Shown here: positions 7,401 through 17,112 of the stretch, in pieces
Layout of the letters: the number at the start of each line of letters is the position of its first letter
Numbering within the stretch: position 1 is the stretch's first letter
Origin: Ostreococcus mediterraneus
Lineage: Eukaryota > Chlorophyta > Mamiellophyceae > Mamiellales > Bathycoccaceae
Length of the DNA: 64,000 nucleotides
Assembly: GCA_012295225.1 (NCBI GenBank)
Contig: WMKK01000001.1
Span: 1-64,000 of the forward strand
Reading direction: 5' to 3'
Notes under the pieces: generated by a model
The model's database searches: none
The model's input: the letters and a program-made list of their open reading frames with translations, nothing else
What the model was told of the DNA's origin: nothing
Position numbers and translations under genes: made by a program

Positions 7401-10072
7401 GCAGCAATTTTATTCTCAAGTCGTGCGCTCGCCAACCGCTTAATTCGAGCACGCTTTGCTTCCGTCATTCTATGAACGCTATCAAGCCGCTGACGCGCCC
7501 GTAGCACCGACTGTCGGCGCATTGTTCGCGCAACTTCGAGCGATTTCTCCGTGTGCGTTTCGTATCCCATGCTTACAAGCCAATGCCGAACGACCGCCAC
7601 TTCGTGCACGTGATGGAGTTTTTGCAAACGTTCTTTATGAGATAAATTCGCGTTCGCGTCTCCACCTCGTTTGAAGAAATCAATCACGCCGGCGGTGTTC
7701 TCCAATTCCTCTTCGTCCACGTCGTCGTCTTGCGAGTCATCCTCTTCACAGACATCTTCACATTGCTCTGCATCATCGCACTCTGAAATATGGTCGTGCG
7801 CATTACCAGCGATGATCATTGCATCCGCTTTGTTCATAATCCAATCTGGTATGTCTTCAGGATCAAAGCCAAGTTTGGTAGCCATGTCAAACGCGAGTCT
7901 GGTGCGCGGGCCTCGGCGCTTTTTAAGAATTTCCATGTCGTGAGCAGATTCAGTGATACTGTCAATCAGTATACCGAGCACTAGCGCGAGTATGGATGTC
8001 GTTATCAAGCACCACACAATCATATATATTCCTGCCGCATTACCAGATGCTTTCATAGTTGCCCAAGCCACCTCAAACGTATTTTCTCCTGTGCTCACGA
8101 CGAACAATGTCACCACAGAGGAAAAGAAATCTTTGAAATTGAGGCGCTCGTCGTCCAACATGCCTTTAGCGCTAAATAGTTGCGTGCCAAGAACAGCAAA
8201 CATAACAATGAAAATGAACCAAACGAGCAAGAATACCCATATCCGCTGGCCACCGATGACAACTGAATGAACAATTTTTTCAAACGATTTATTCGATTTG
8301 AACAAACGCACGATGCGTAGCAATCGAAAGACTCGCAGGATACGCAAGAACGAGAAATTTAATCCTCCACCACCGCTAGTGGAGATATTTTCCATCAATA
8401 CATCAATAGATCCGGTAATAACGATCAAGCCATCCAAGCGATTCCACTTTTCGTACCAATACGCCTTTGGTCCGTAGGCGAAGTTTTTCATACAGAATTC
8501 AAGAACAAATGCCACAAAGAAGAAAATCTCCGCCCCATATCTAAATGATTCTAGGCTTGCGTTCGCTTCTGCTGTGACCGACATCATTGTAAACGTATTA
8601 AGAACAATGACGGCGTTAATGAAGGTTGTGAATCGACGATCCGCTACGAGAATCTTCGTTTGCAAGCGCACCCGCTCCAAACCGCGCACGCGTTGCAAAT
8701 CTGAACTGCTCGGCACTCTAAAACTTTCTTCCAGTATTCGAGAGCTAAACACACCAAGAAAAAGCGAAGACGCATACTCCAATACGTTTACCGATGACTT
8801 GCGCAGCGTATTTCTCGCGACCAAACCACCGAGCGTCTGTTTATCCTGAGACGCCGTCTCATCCTCTAAGTCGCCCAACGTCGCGCAAATGACCGACGTA
8901 AATAATTGCAACACGAAAAACCCGCCTATCAAGACGACGAAGAAAAAGTACGCGAGTGCAATCCATGCGTCTACACCGCGTGCTACCGGCCACGCAATGT
9001 CGTTCCATCCATCAACTGTCATCACCTGTAAGACGACGAATGCCCCGACACCAAAATTGTCAAAATTTACAAAACCATCAACCGGAGACGTTCCACTATC
9101 GCAGCAGTACGTGTTAATGCTCGTTCCGTTTAGTAAGATTTGATTTCGATCGTAGTACTTGCACATCTCTGCATCTGATGGATAGTATGGATCATCTTCG
9201 CTACCGTACGTTGACTCATAATTTTCAACCAAACTCGTGCACATTGCGCTGACATCTGTTGGATTTGAATCGGTTTCGTCCAAGTACTTTCTATTTGTCA
9301 TCGAGCCACCAAATAACATCACTCCAACAACCGTGCATATGATGACGAACCAAGACATGAAGACGACCACGTCTATCAATAGTGGAATTGATCGCCGCAT
9401 CGTCTCTAAAACCATGCGTCCAGATTTGAACCTATTCAACGCTCGCAAAGGCTGGATAGTACGCAGCAATCGCAGCGTACCCACCGCACTGACGCCAGTT
9501 AGCGACAAATCGATTATACCTACCAACACTACCATGAAGTCGAACACGTTACTGAGTTGGCTAAGGTATACATTTTGACCGAATGCGAAGCCGTGCACGA
9601 CAATCTTCAAGCACGCTTCAAACGTGAAAATGAGTACAAACGACAGCTGTACAATCCAACTTCCAGTCTTGGTGAGTGGAACTGACCCTCCTCTAGCGGC
9701 GTAAGCGCGTTCGGGAAGTTCCATAGCTAATACCGCGGCGTTGAAGCCGACGACGGCGAGGACAAAGAGTTCAAATGCGTAGTTCTCGCTCAAGCGCAAA
9801 CACCACGCTCGAACATTCGAGTCCTTGTCGAAATAGCACAGCGAACGCTCGTCGCGATAAATCTTTGTCAAGTACTCGTTCACGGTCCTTTTCATTGCCG
9901 CTAATCGAGTCCCGAAGCATCCCGGTGCATGCGCGACTTTCGCCGCCGCAACATCGACGCCGTGTTCTTCACCACCACCGCGCGCCGAGGATGTTGACGG
10001 CGAGCGTTGCATCTCGGCTCGTTTCAAACGTTCCATACGCTCATCGAAGGCTTGAATCGGTGACGTCGACAT
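4463..10072 (-). CDS. Four-domain voltage-gated cation channel alpha subunit (Cav/Nav superfamily)
   Basis: This single-exon frame encodes 1869 residues with the 4 x 6TM plan of animal Cav/Nav channels. S4 voltage sensors with regularly spaced arginines are clear in all repeats: LRLLRTIQPLRALNRFK (I), LRILRVFRLLRIVRLFK (II), LRVLRVLRPLRTVQRVK (III) and FRMLRFLRLFKVV (IV). Pore loops read TVDGW (D354), TGENTF (E663), TGDNW (D1184) and TGNW (N1476), giving a D/E/D/N ring rather than the EEEE of Cav or DEKA of Nav. Repeat IV appears one residue shorter there. Cytoplasmic linkers are long; the II-III linker has an acidic run. The C-tail is Ser/Arg- and Asp-rich and has no recognised EF-hand. It probably sits in the plasma membrane and carries Ca2+ or Na+. 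It diverges from the next gene with 214 bp between start codons. Confidence 0.93.
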   Translation of the reverse strand: MSTSPIQAFDERMERLKRAEMQRSPSTSSARGGGEEHGVDVAAAKVAHAPGCFGTRLAAMKRTVNEYLTKIYRDERSLCYFDKDSNVRAWCLRLSENYAFELFVLAVVGFNAAVLAMELPERAYAARGGSVPLTKTGSWIVQLSFVLIFTFEACLKIVVHGFAFGQNVYLSQLSNVFDFMVVLVGIIDLSLTGVSAVGTLRLLRTIQPLRALNRFKSGRMVLETMRRSIPLLIDVVVFMSWFVIICTVVGVMLFGGSMTNRKYLDETDSNPTDVSAMCTSLVENYESTYGSEDDPYYPSDAEMCKYYDRNQILLNGTSINTYCCDSGTSPVDGFVNFDNFGVGAFVVLQVMTVDGWNDIAWPVARGVDAWIALAYFFFVVLIGGFFVLQLFTSVICATLGDLEDETASQDKQTLGGLVARNTLRKSSVNVLEYASSLFLGVFSSRILEESFRVPSSSDLQRVRGLERVRLQTKILVADRRFTTFINAVIVLNTFTMMSVTAEANASLESFRYGAEIFFFVAFVLEFCMKNFAYGPKAYWYEKWNRLDGLIVITGSIDVLMENISTSGGGGLNFSFLRILRVFRLLRIVRLFKSNKSFEKIVHSVVIGGQRIWVFLLVWFIFIVMFAVLGTQLFSAKGMLDDERLNFKDFFSSVVTLFVVSTGENTFEVAWATMKASGNAAGIYMIVWCLITTSILALVLGILIDSITESAHDMEILKKRRGPRTRLAFDMATKLGFDPEDIPDWIMNKADAMIIAGNAHDHISECDDAEQCEDVCEEDDSQDDDVDEEELENTAGVIDFFKRGGDANANLSHKERLQKLHHVHEVAVVRHWLVSMGYETHTEKSLEVARTMRRQSVLRARQRLDSVHRMTEAKRARIKRLASARLENKIAADVQSDGKTLHETSIRCILTRSEDLNATVKLSDINADQIPYHAFFGPDEHDGEQMTFVKQDNFRLTMSFYNIDEETANGSRRLKALRVVKHPWFDRFILLLILSSSAMLATETQTFPVDGTLTATIYFWVDVFFNACFTVEMILKCYAITVLKSHGAYLKSKFNIMDAMVVSVSWLIVVIGDALPIRSLRVLRVLRPLRTVQRVKGLRIVVEAIMSSIPAVGSVCAIGIAMLTLLSVLGMELFLGKMHKCTLTSTSVTTRAECIAAGGVWRKAKFNFDSFPEAFLSVFIVATGDNWQDIMFETMDAVGVDVQPVYNHSPMAAAYFLLCVLVAMLLWSNLFISALVDNFNRVAKNDGDGLMLVTEDQRMWQHAMLLAVTHADNEWRRIPPSIRWKAWIHRFVSQYYFDALSVTMILINMGVVMAIRSDATQAEDDFQTFAGNALAGWYCFEAFLLIAAMKWEHYWKSGWNKIDFIVALSGAIGLMVPSVYKSGYGAAFRMLRFLRLFKVVQVSKGLRTLFATFLSALPGVVNVACLSLLFMFIYACLGVSFFGDISTSYTGGSLSEYSNFSDWPKAMITLFVCYTGNWQGYFADVYIDDRCYDDAALPDGVSCERRYLAVFFFVTYVICGVFFLGNLFITIILDRFSFCASVEGVYGENSGSNLIFTTVRLQSVAKSITRRMREVRESGLASTGRHSFKARDSGANTPNSIIRSKDETPKTSRLGSVLSRHSADDASLEAFDVIELEQRLDNVNAKLVVVNAAASSPSSTDRVSDSASHSRSASLDMDVEELKTILADAMQKQGGDGALNVEQAASAVERFVRSRSRSRSLSRPRQDHSQSNDQTSDWDAGNRSDEEVLPSSSSPSTPQTAPRGRSATKRAFDNRRQVEAASARIALASSAGSSRHASSSEDEDGFGVDHDVHDDGDDDYHSVASRRRSSSSILRSTGSVRSRSVSRHESPEQSDNDDDDNDDESLGGQL

Positions 10073-10286
10073 TGCCGTCCGTCACGTACGCGCGTGTCAC
10101 GACGACCGGGCGCACGCGCCACGCGCACACCTCTGCCGTCGATCGGGCGCACGCGAGTGTTGTGATGGACCGACCTTCACGTTTTCCGAAAAACTGTTCC
10201 CCCCCCCCCTCGCCGCGCTGCCTGTCGGCGCCCAACTGCGCGCCTCGGGAAAGGACAGCGCACACCGCGGGTCACACGCACGAGCG

Positions 10287-11264
10287 ATGACCAAGTTCGA
10301 GGGTCTCGCTAAAGGTGATCGCAAATCAACGCGTGCGTTGTCTTCGGTGCTCGATGACGTCTACGACGTCCCCGCGGATGGTTTCGTGGTCACCGCGAGC
10401 GGGGCGTTAACGACCACTGACGACGGCGATGACGCGCTGAACAAGGAAGACGCGAGACGTGTCGAACGAGCGATGTCGAGGACGGCGACGACATCGGCGG
10501 CCCCTAAAGCATTTTTCGACGTGTGCCATGAAGATTGGGCGAGCGCGACGGCGATCGTGGTTGAGTTTGCGCGACACGAACGCGACGCGACGTCAAACGC
10601 AGCACGAGCGCTCGATTGGTTCGCCGCGAGGTGCGACGGCGTCGATGATGGCGTGTCATACGCGTCAGCCGCGGTACGATTGACGCAAGGTGGAAAGATT
10701 CTTACGATTGATGGCCCCGTAGCGTTTCAAACGCTGAAAAAGACGCGAGCAACGTCGATAGGCGCGGCTGAGAGTCGCGACGTCTGGTGCGACATAGAAC
10801 GTGGCACTGTGTTTGCAAATTTGGCATCTGTAGCGGGAACTGCGATAGATATCCCACAAAGTGCGCTGTATCTAGGACAAATAACAGAAATTTCTTTCCC
10901 CTCGATGTTGAAGTTAATATCACGATCGATGGATTGCTTTCAAGGCGATGCAAAAATTGTGCCACGCGTTGGCTTGTGTGGGGCGCTTGTGGATGAACGC
11001 GGATTAACCGCTGAATGCGCGTGCGTGGAGGTAAATCGAATTCGAGTGTCGCGTGCGCGACAGGAGTTAGAGCTCAAGCGCGAGACTGCGGAAAGCACGA
11101 AGCGGCGTTTGCGAAACGAAAGCGAAAAGCTGGGTCGTGGCGTTCGCGACGCCGTAGCGTACGCCGCAAGCACTAAACGGCTTTGCAAAAAGCAAAGCAA
11201 GAGTAGTATAGCAGCATGGGATCCTCTGTGTGGAGACGATGAGGACGACGATCACGAGGATTGA
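10287..11264 (+). CDS. Unknown protein with C-terminal coiled coil
   Basis: A 325-residue intron-less frame starts at ATG 10287. I do not recognise the family. The N-terminal 60 residues are acidic and low-complexity. The middle (about 75-245) looks globular, with alternating beta-like stretches and several cysteines. Residues about 250-300 are a charged helix likely to be a coiled coil, followed by an acidic tail (GDDEDDDHED). No transit peptide or membrane segment is visible, so it is probably nuclear or cytosolic. Normal composition and clean spacing from both neighbours support a real gene. Confidence 0.65.
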   Translation: MTKFEGLAKGDRKSTRALSSVLDDVYDVPADGFVVTASGALTTTDDGDDALNKEDARRVERAMSRTATTSAAPKAFFDVCHEDWASATAIVVEFARHERDATSNAARALDWFAARCDGVDDGVSYASAAVRLTQGGKILTIDGPVAFQTLKKTRATSIGAAESRDVWCDIERGTVFANLASVAGTAIDIPQSALYLGQITEISFPSMLKLISRSMDCFQGDAKIVPRVGLCGALVDERGLTAECACVEVNRIRVSRARQELELKRETAESTKRRLRNESEKLGRGVRDAVAYAASTKRLCKKQSKSSIAAWDPLCGDDEDDDHED

Positions 11265-11555
11265 GCGCATTAAGAAGTTCGCGACGCGCTCGAAGGGGGA
11301 CGGGGAACTCGATGTGATAATGCATTCAATTGAGTATAAAAACCGCTAACTAATTTTACGGGATTTATTTCCTACATTCGTTTTAAAACATTTCTCGTCA
11401 GTCTCGAGCCACGCGAACATGCGATCGACGTCACGCTTCAGCCGGGTGCGTCTTGGTCGCCGACAGATCTCAAAAACGCTCAGTTGTCGAGCCGAAATCC
11501 GCGTGCGCGCGGTCGCTTCAACGAGAACAGAGCCGCGTCACAGAAAACATAATCA
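11265..11555. other. Intergenic spacer, nothing recognised
   Basis: This 290-bp gap lies between the 3' ends of the unknown gene and petC. It is AT-rich near 11320-11400. Short open frames here overlap petC antisense and have no coding character. Confidence 0.5.
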
Positions 11556-12515
11556 TCATACGTACCACCACGGGGCCAATCCCGTTCTGAAGTCCGTCTC
11601 CGTCCACGGGGTGAACACAACCGTATCGTTGGCGTCAACGGCAAGGTGCGCGAGAGCAAGCGAGAGCGGCGCCGGGCCACGGATCACTATTTGCGTTGAG
11701 AGGAAAGGATAAAACTCGTCAGTCAGACAATACACGCACAAAACAAAACAAAACAAAACATGATAAAAAGGTGATAGGCCAAAGCAAGTAGCTTAATAAC
11801 GTACCTTTACCGTCGGCGTTGTATTGGGAACCGTGGCACGGGCACTTGAACTTGTTCTCAGCCTTGTTCCACGGGACGACGCAACCCAAGTGCGTGCAGA
11901 CGGCGTTCAAGCCGAATTCGGTCAAGGTGCCATCCCCCTTGACAATCAAGTACGTGGCATCACCCTTCAAGCCTTGCGTTAAAGAGTAGTCACCCGGCAA
12001 GTGCGTCTTCAACCACGCAGCGCGCTTGATGTCGTTACCGTTGGCATCCTTAGCCGGTTGACCAGCGCCACCACCACCAGCGCTGTGTACGTTTCACAAA
12101 AACACGAGTGTGATACACAGCCGTCAGTCACGTGATCGTCATGTTTGTTGTTGCTTCCCTAGTCTTTGCGTTATCTCCACGCAGTGAATCATCATACATG
12201 CTACATAATCGTCGTCGCGATCGTGATCACCACGATGTGATCACTATGCTCTAGGGTCAATCGCATCGAGATCAAAGCTTACCTCGGGGGCACGAAGAAG
12301 TACGCATAGCCACCAACGAGGGAGGTCGCCGGCAAGCCGATAGCACCAACCAACAATAAGTTCATCACATTGCGCTTGCCCATGTCAGGGACTTCGCCCG
12401 CCGCAGCGGCAGCGCGAACAACGGTGGACTTGGTCGTCTTGCGCGCAGCGACTTGGCGGGTGGAGCTCACGCGGGAGCATCCGAGCTTGGAGGACGTAGA
12501 CAAAGCGAAAGCCAT
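11556..12515 (-). CDS. petC: Rieske iron-sulfur subunit of the cytochrome b6f complex (three exons)
   Basis: The exons, read on the minus strand, are 12515-12283, 12082-11805 and 11686-11556. Their sum is 642 nt, giving 213 aa with phase kept across GT-AG introns of 200 and 118 bp. Exon 1 carries a plastid transit peptide ([12 protein letters not shown]...) and the membrane anchor ([20 protein letters not shown]). Exon 2 carries the Gly-rich hinge and both 2Fe-2S ligand boxes, CTHLGC and CPCHGS. Exon 3 carries the conserved [14 protein letters not shown] and [10 protein letters not shown]. The protein transfers electrons from plastoquinol to cytochrome f or plastocyanin in the thylakoid lumen. 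The small intron contains an AAAAC pentanucleotide run. The C-terminal YV after PWW is slightly unusual. This is one of only a few clearly intron-containing genes in the window. Confidence 0.97.
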
Positions 12516-13001
12516 GTTTATTTCGTGTGTGACAGACGCTTTAAAAGGCGACGGATATTCCGCGCGGCGCAAAGTGTGGTCGCCCGCGTCGCGTCGCGGG
12601 CCACACCGTCCCCAACGTCATCCATCGATCGCGCGACGAACGCTATCCACCACACACTTCAAACTCAAGGCTCGCACGTCCCTGGTTGTGATTGGTCGAC
12701 GACCCACCCCCTCCGCTGCGAGAGATTTTTGGATGACGAAAACAACCACCACGATGACACGTATATGGGTTGTGCATGCCTTCATCACGCATACAATTCC
12801 CCCGCACTACAAAAATCCAACCAAACGAAAACCACGCGACGGAGCGCCGCGAGGCCAGACTGCGGAGGCGCGAGGCGAGGCGCGAGGGCCACTGCGGGCG
12901 GCACACATCGCCGCGAGCGACTCGAAAGGCGACACGATGGCGATGGCGACGCTGTGACCGTGAATAGAACAGGACACACACGGCACAGTACACGCGTGTA
13001 G
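12516..13001. other. Shared upstream region of petC and the ARFRP1-like gene
   Basis: This is a 486-bp divergent promoter region. Several overlapping open frames on both strands have biased Arg/Ala/Thr composition and no recognisable domain, so I treat it as non-coding. No strong repeat is visible. Confidence 0.5.
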
Positions 13002-13598
13002 ATGGATGCGATATACAACGCCTTTGGGGTGACGACCGCGCCCAAGCGCGTCGTCGTGTTTGGCATTGATGGGAGCGGCAAGACGAGCGTGCTTGAACGC
13101 ATCAAGGATGCGTACACGGACGTCACGGGCTTACGTCCCGAACAAATCATTCCTACGATAGGGATGAACATAGCTAAGGTTCCATACGGACAACTCCCAT
13201 ACGCGTGCACGTTTTGGGATCTAGGAGGAGCCATCGCGTTGCGAGGAATTTGGAACAACTATTTCAAAGACGCCGACGCCGCGGCGTACGTCGTGGACGC
13301 CGCGAGCGAAGAATCCTTAGAAGAAGCCATGGTAGAATTAGAGCGCGCATTGAATAATGCTGCATTTCCTCGTACGATTCCAATCGTTATACTCGCAAAC
13401 AAGAACGATTTGAGTGGTCCAGAGGGCGTAGAGATGGTTCGAGCGGCGTCGCGCGACGTCTTTGCGAGCGCGCGCGCGGCTCCAAACGCGCGCGTGTTCC
13501 CGACCGATGCGCGCACGGGCGTGGGCATCAAGCCCGCCATAGAATGGCTCATTGGCGAACTCGTCCCCGCCAACGCATCGCTGTTCACGTTGTTGTAA
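13002..13598 (+). CDS. ARFRP1: ARFRP1/Arl-type small GTPase with altered switch II
   Basis: This 198-residue Arf-family GTPase has P-loop GIDGSGKTS, the switch I segment IIPTIGMNIAKV, the interswitch WDLGG, guanine-specificity NKND and a C-terminal ARTGVGI segment. The sequence around TIGMNI...FWDLGG and LANKNDL is closest to ARFRP1/Arl3p, which recruits golgin-type effectors at the trans-Golgi. There is no Gly2, so N-myristoylation is not expected, consistent with that subfamily. The catalytic glutamine after WDLGG is alanine here (A77), which should reduce intrinsic GTP hydrolysis. Start ATG 13002 is clear. Subfamily assignment is from memory of the human protein. Confidence 0.8.
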   Translation: MDAIYNAFGVTTAPKRVVVFGIDGSGKTSVLERIKDAYTDVTGLRPEQIIPTIGMNIAKVPYGQLPYACTFWDLGGAIALRGIWNNYFKDADAAAYVVDAASEESLEEAMVELERALNNAAFPRTIPIVILANKNDLSGPEGVEMVRAASRDVFASARAAPNARVFPTDARTGVGIKPAIEWLIGELVPANASLFTLL

Positions 13599-13792
13599 CA
13601 CAAGTTTTCTTCTAGATAAAGTCAACTACACGAGGCTTGCTCTCTGACCGTGATGATGCGTTCTGGACCGTTCATGATTGGCCAATTCACCTTGGGTAAC
13701 CGGCGAACGGGGTTCGGGTCGTCTTCACGGTGTCGTCGTCTTTCCCCGACGCCAGGTCGTGTACCCGCGCGCGCGCGTCGTCGTCACGAGAC

Positions 13793-14872
13793 ATGTCGTG
13801 CGCCACTGCGATGCACCGCGCCAGTCCGCGACCGGGGATGACGACGACGTCGGTGACCACGTCGTCGATGACCGCGCCTCGTCACGCCTCGCGCCCGACG
13901 ACGGTGACACCGCGTCGGGGTCGATCGTCGCCGAAGACGACGATGGTGCGCGCATCGAGCGTGAACGGCGCAGCACCGACGGATGCAAATCATATCAACG
14001 CAGTCATGGGTGAGATGATGAGCGATGACGAGTACGAGGGCGTGGCGGGGACGGAGTGGTACACCCGCGCGTTTACAAAATCTGGTAGGAGTTTCAGTGA
14101 AATCTTCCCCGTGCGATTCGCCGAGGTTGGACCTAATAACGAAGCCACCATGGTGAGCGTTGCGGGTTTAATTCAAGAATGCGCGTGTAACCACGCACAA
14201 GGTATTTGGGGCGTCGCGCAGTCGATGCCGGAGGACATGCGCAAAGCCAACTTGGCGTGGGTATGCACGCGACTCCATCTGCGAATGAGGACGTACCCAA
14301 AGTGGGGGGATAAAGTAAACGTGAGTACTTGGTTTCTCAACCAAGGAAAAATCGCAGCTAGGCGAGATTATAGAATTAACGATCACAACTCTGGCGAGCA
14401 GTTGGGCGAAGCGACGTCACAATGGGTTGTTTTCAACTTGGAGACGAGGAAAATGGCGCGCATCCCGCAGTCCGTTTCCGATGACTTTGCAACCCAAGTT
14501 TGCCACGATAGCGTCATGGAAGAGGGATACGTCGCAGATAAGCTTCCGGATGTCAATGATATAGGAGCAGTGTGTATGGCGCCGATGCGTCACTACGTGC
14601 GTCGTAACGACTTGGATATGAATGGCCACGTCAACAACGTCGTCTACGTGCATTGGCTTTTGGAGAGCGTCCCATCCGACGTATGGGCGGGTCACGTGCT
14701 CAAAGAAATTATCTTGGAATACCGTTCGGAGTGCAATTTCGGTGACAGCATCGAGGCAACGTGCTGCGAGTTGAATAGCGAAAACGGTGATCAATTTGTG
14801 TTGCTACACAAGCTAGAGCGTCCGGGTCAAGGCGACATCGTGCGCGCGAAAACAGTGTGGTCACACGTATAA
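13793..14872 (+). CDS. Plastid acyl-ACP thioesterase (FatA/FatB family)
   Basis: The first in-frame ATG is at 13793 (359 aa). An approximately 60-residue Ser/Thr/Arg-rich leader is a likely transit peptide. The double-hotdog body carries the catalytic triad of plant Fat enzymes: N277 and H279 in DMNGHVNNVVYVHWLLE and C314 in YRSEC. The 35-residue spacing between His and Cys matches the plant enzymes. It releases free fatty acids from acyl-ACP at the end of plastid fatty-acid synthesis; chain-length preference cannot be read here. It lies downstream of the GTPase gene on the same strand with about 195 bp between them. Other frames in 13650-13990 are GC-biased shadows. Confidence 0.9.
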   Translation: MSCATAMHRASPRPGMTTTSVTTSSMTAPRHASRPTTVTPRRGRSSPKTTMVRASSVNGAAPTDANHINAVMGEMMSDDEYEGVAGTEWYTRAFTKSGRSFSEIFPVRFAEVGPNNEATMVSVAGLIQECACNHAQGIWGVAQSMPEDMRKANLAWVCTRLHLRMRTYPKWGDKVNVSTWFLNQGKIAARRDYRINDHNSGEQLGEATSQWVVFNLETRKMARIPQSVSDDFATQVCHDSVMEEGYVADKLPDVNDIGAVCMAPMRHYVRRNDLDMNGHVNNVVYVHWLLESVPSDVWAGHVLKEIILEYRSECNFGDSIEATCCELNSENGDQFVLLHKLERPGQGDIVRAKTVWSHV

Positions 14873-15022
14873 GTTACATGAACTCTAGTACAGCCGATAC
14901 CCGCGGGTAGGTGAATCTAGGTACGTGAATCTATGCAATGATTAATTGCGAGCTAGAAACAAATTCTTTATTTTCTCTACGTGATGGTATAACAAACGAC
15001 CCGTCTGTACTAAATTTCTACT

Positions 15023-16911
15023 TTACTTGACAGCGCGCGATGGTTTGTTCTTTTGCTTTGCTTCAGAGGGTGCTGACAAAATGGCGACATCCTGCATTTC
15101 ATTTTGAATCAGCTCAACTTGTTTTTGAATTTGTTTCAGTGCCTGCACTCTTTGCGCTTCACTTTCATACGACCCGTTCACGACACGGCGCACAGTAGGA
15201 TTTTCACGCACGATTGGTAGAACTGCGGTACCAAGCGCTTGCTCAATTCTAGTCCACGTCGGCTTGAATGGCACCGGAACAGCTTCATCAAATTTACTCT
15301 GAATTCGTTGAAGTTTAGGTAGTAATGGTGGTGCCGCGGCATCCACGTCGCTCTGTACTTTCTGAAGCTTTATTTTCAGCGATTTTAATCGCTCAATTTC
15401 GCTAATGGTGGACTCAACGCGCTCGATTTCTGCTTGGATTTCAGCGAGACGCCTCGATCTGTATTTTGGATCATTTGGATCCAAAGACGGTTCAACAACT
15501 TCGTTGTCATTTTTAGTCTTGACCAGAAGCTTCAAGATTCGCTCACGAACGCTTTTGCGTCCGTACTTGATATCATTTTGTCGATTTACCCACTTCTTCA
15601 GCTGTCTGCGCCGTTTTTGCGTTCCGCCACGTGAATCGGCAATCGCGCTCAATAGCGCCTCCTCTTCTCGCCGTTTGCGTGCGAGCTCTCGAATGTCTAA
15701 CGGACCATTTGGTAAAACTGTAAATCTACCTTTGGGTATCTCTTTCAAATCTTTGTTGATGACGCGTTTGTCTCTGTCCAAAGCCATGTACGCAACGTTT
15801 GTCAGCGCCGGCGGCCTCTCCACAGGGGAAGTCGCGCTAAGCGGCCGCCATTTGCGGCGTGCATAAGCCGTCACCCGAGTTGTAGGTCCAGGAAGATCAT
15901 TCATAGTTCTAAGCTCGTTTCTGACCTGCCGCGAAAGGTTGCCCACCGCGGGAGCGCCGCAAAAGTAAACCCACGGGATCCAGCTTGGAATACTCAAAAA
16001 GTCAGCGTGCGAGTATTCATAGAGGTGGCCGAAGTTGATGAGAAATATCTCAGCGCATGGCCCCGCAAACGCGGTAAGCGACGCCATGAATAAACCTTGT
16101 GCGGTGTTATCGAACACGTACCACGTCACAAGTCCCCAGGAGAACAAAACGACGTCAGTCGTGTGGTAAGGAATCAAGTTCACCAAAGGCGAGGCCGGCG
16201 ACGCGAGCACACCACTCGCCATATACTGCAATGCAAACAAAGAAATACACGCGTTCACATTAACCCATCCGGGTTGCCAACCAAGCGCAGGCTTTCCTGG
16301 ACATGCGTCGATTAAATCTGCCGTCTTGCCGACGGTTTGCCCAGAGCCGCGTTTGAGTTCTGCTTCACGAGCCGTCTTTACGTATGCGCGTAATCGTACA
16401 CCATCCAGCGTGGTGTGTCCCAAGCCAATAATAATCGCGGCTACTCCAAACAATGGTGGTACCCACCAACCAGTCTCCAGAGCTCCAGTTTCGTTCACAA
16501 ACGTCACCTCGAGTAATCCTTTGAGCGCGTTCGGCGTGAGCCAACTAAAAAAATTCCCCACAGGAGAATCCATGAGCGGTTTGAGGACGTAATCAAAGTG
16601 CAACACGAGAGGATGTTCGTAATGTAGTACATCGAACCTCGAATGCTGGTGATCAAGCAGTGGCCCTAAGATTGCCCCCGAAGCAAACATCAATCCCACT
16701 TCGTTAACGAACACCTTTCGCTCGCGCGCCTCCTCCTCTTTCAACACTTCGGGCGTGAGCTCGGGTGCGGCGCGCCGATTCGGTGCACCGCCACCATCAC
16801 CAAGGGCGTTTGCACGCACGACAACGACCCTCTCACTCGTGGTTCGCGCGCGTTTCACGCGCGTTGTTATCCCCTCGAGCCTTCCTCGCGACGCACGCGA
16901 CGACGACGCAC

Positions 16912-16960
<49 letters not shown>

Positions 16961-16990
16961 CGTGCGCATCATCGTCACCCCACCGCGCAT
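15023..16990 (-). CDS. INSIG-domain membrane protein with plastid-type leader and coiled-coil tail
   Basis: This 655-residue protein starts with a Ser run encoded by an approximately 50-bp trinucleotide repeat, followed by an Arg-rich leader resembling a transit peptide. Residues about 85-350 contain several hydrophobic segments whose motifs align with animal INSIG: ETGWWVPPLFG, WYVFDNTAQGLF and SHADFLSIPSWIPWVYFCG followed by VGNLSRQV (INSIG: WWVPP, WTFDRSRSGL, SPDFLYVRSWLPCIFFAGG, MGNIGRQL). Residues about 400-655 are soluble, basic and helical with coiled-coil heptads (IERVESTISEIERLKSLKIK). Animal INSIG retains SCAP and HMG-CoA reductase in the ER; a plastid-directed homologue must do something else. 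It is divergent from the PLD-like gene. Confidence 0.7.
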
Positions 16991-17112
16991 CTCGCGTCGT
17001 CTCCAACGTCGTCGTCACCACCACCACCACCCGTCGTCGTCGTTCTCGCGTCCTCGCCTCGCTGTGACGGGCGCCAACGGTCTCCACCAGTCCACGCCCG
17101 ACGGGTACATAC

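Noticed and set aside
11740-11762. AAAAC pentanucleotide run in the petC intron, similar to one at 24800-24830
   Set aside because: A simple low-complexity repeat; two short occurrences do not indicate a mobile element.
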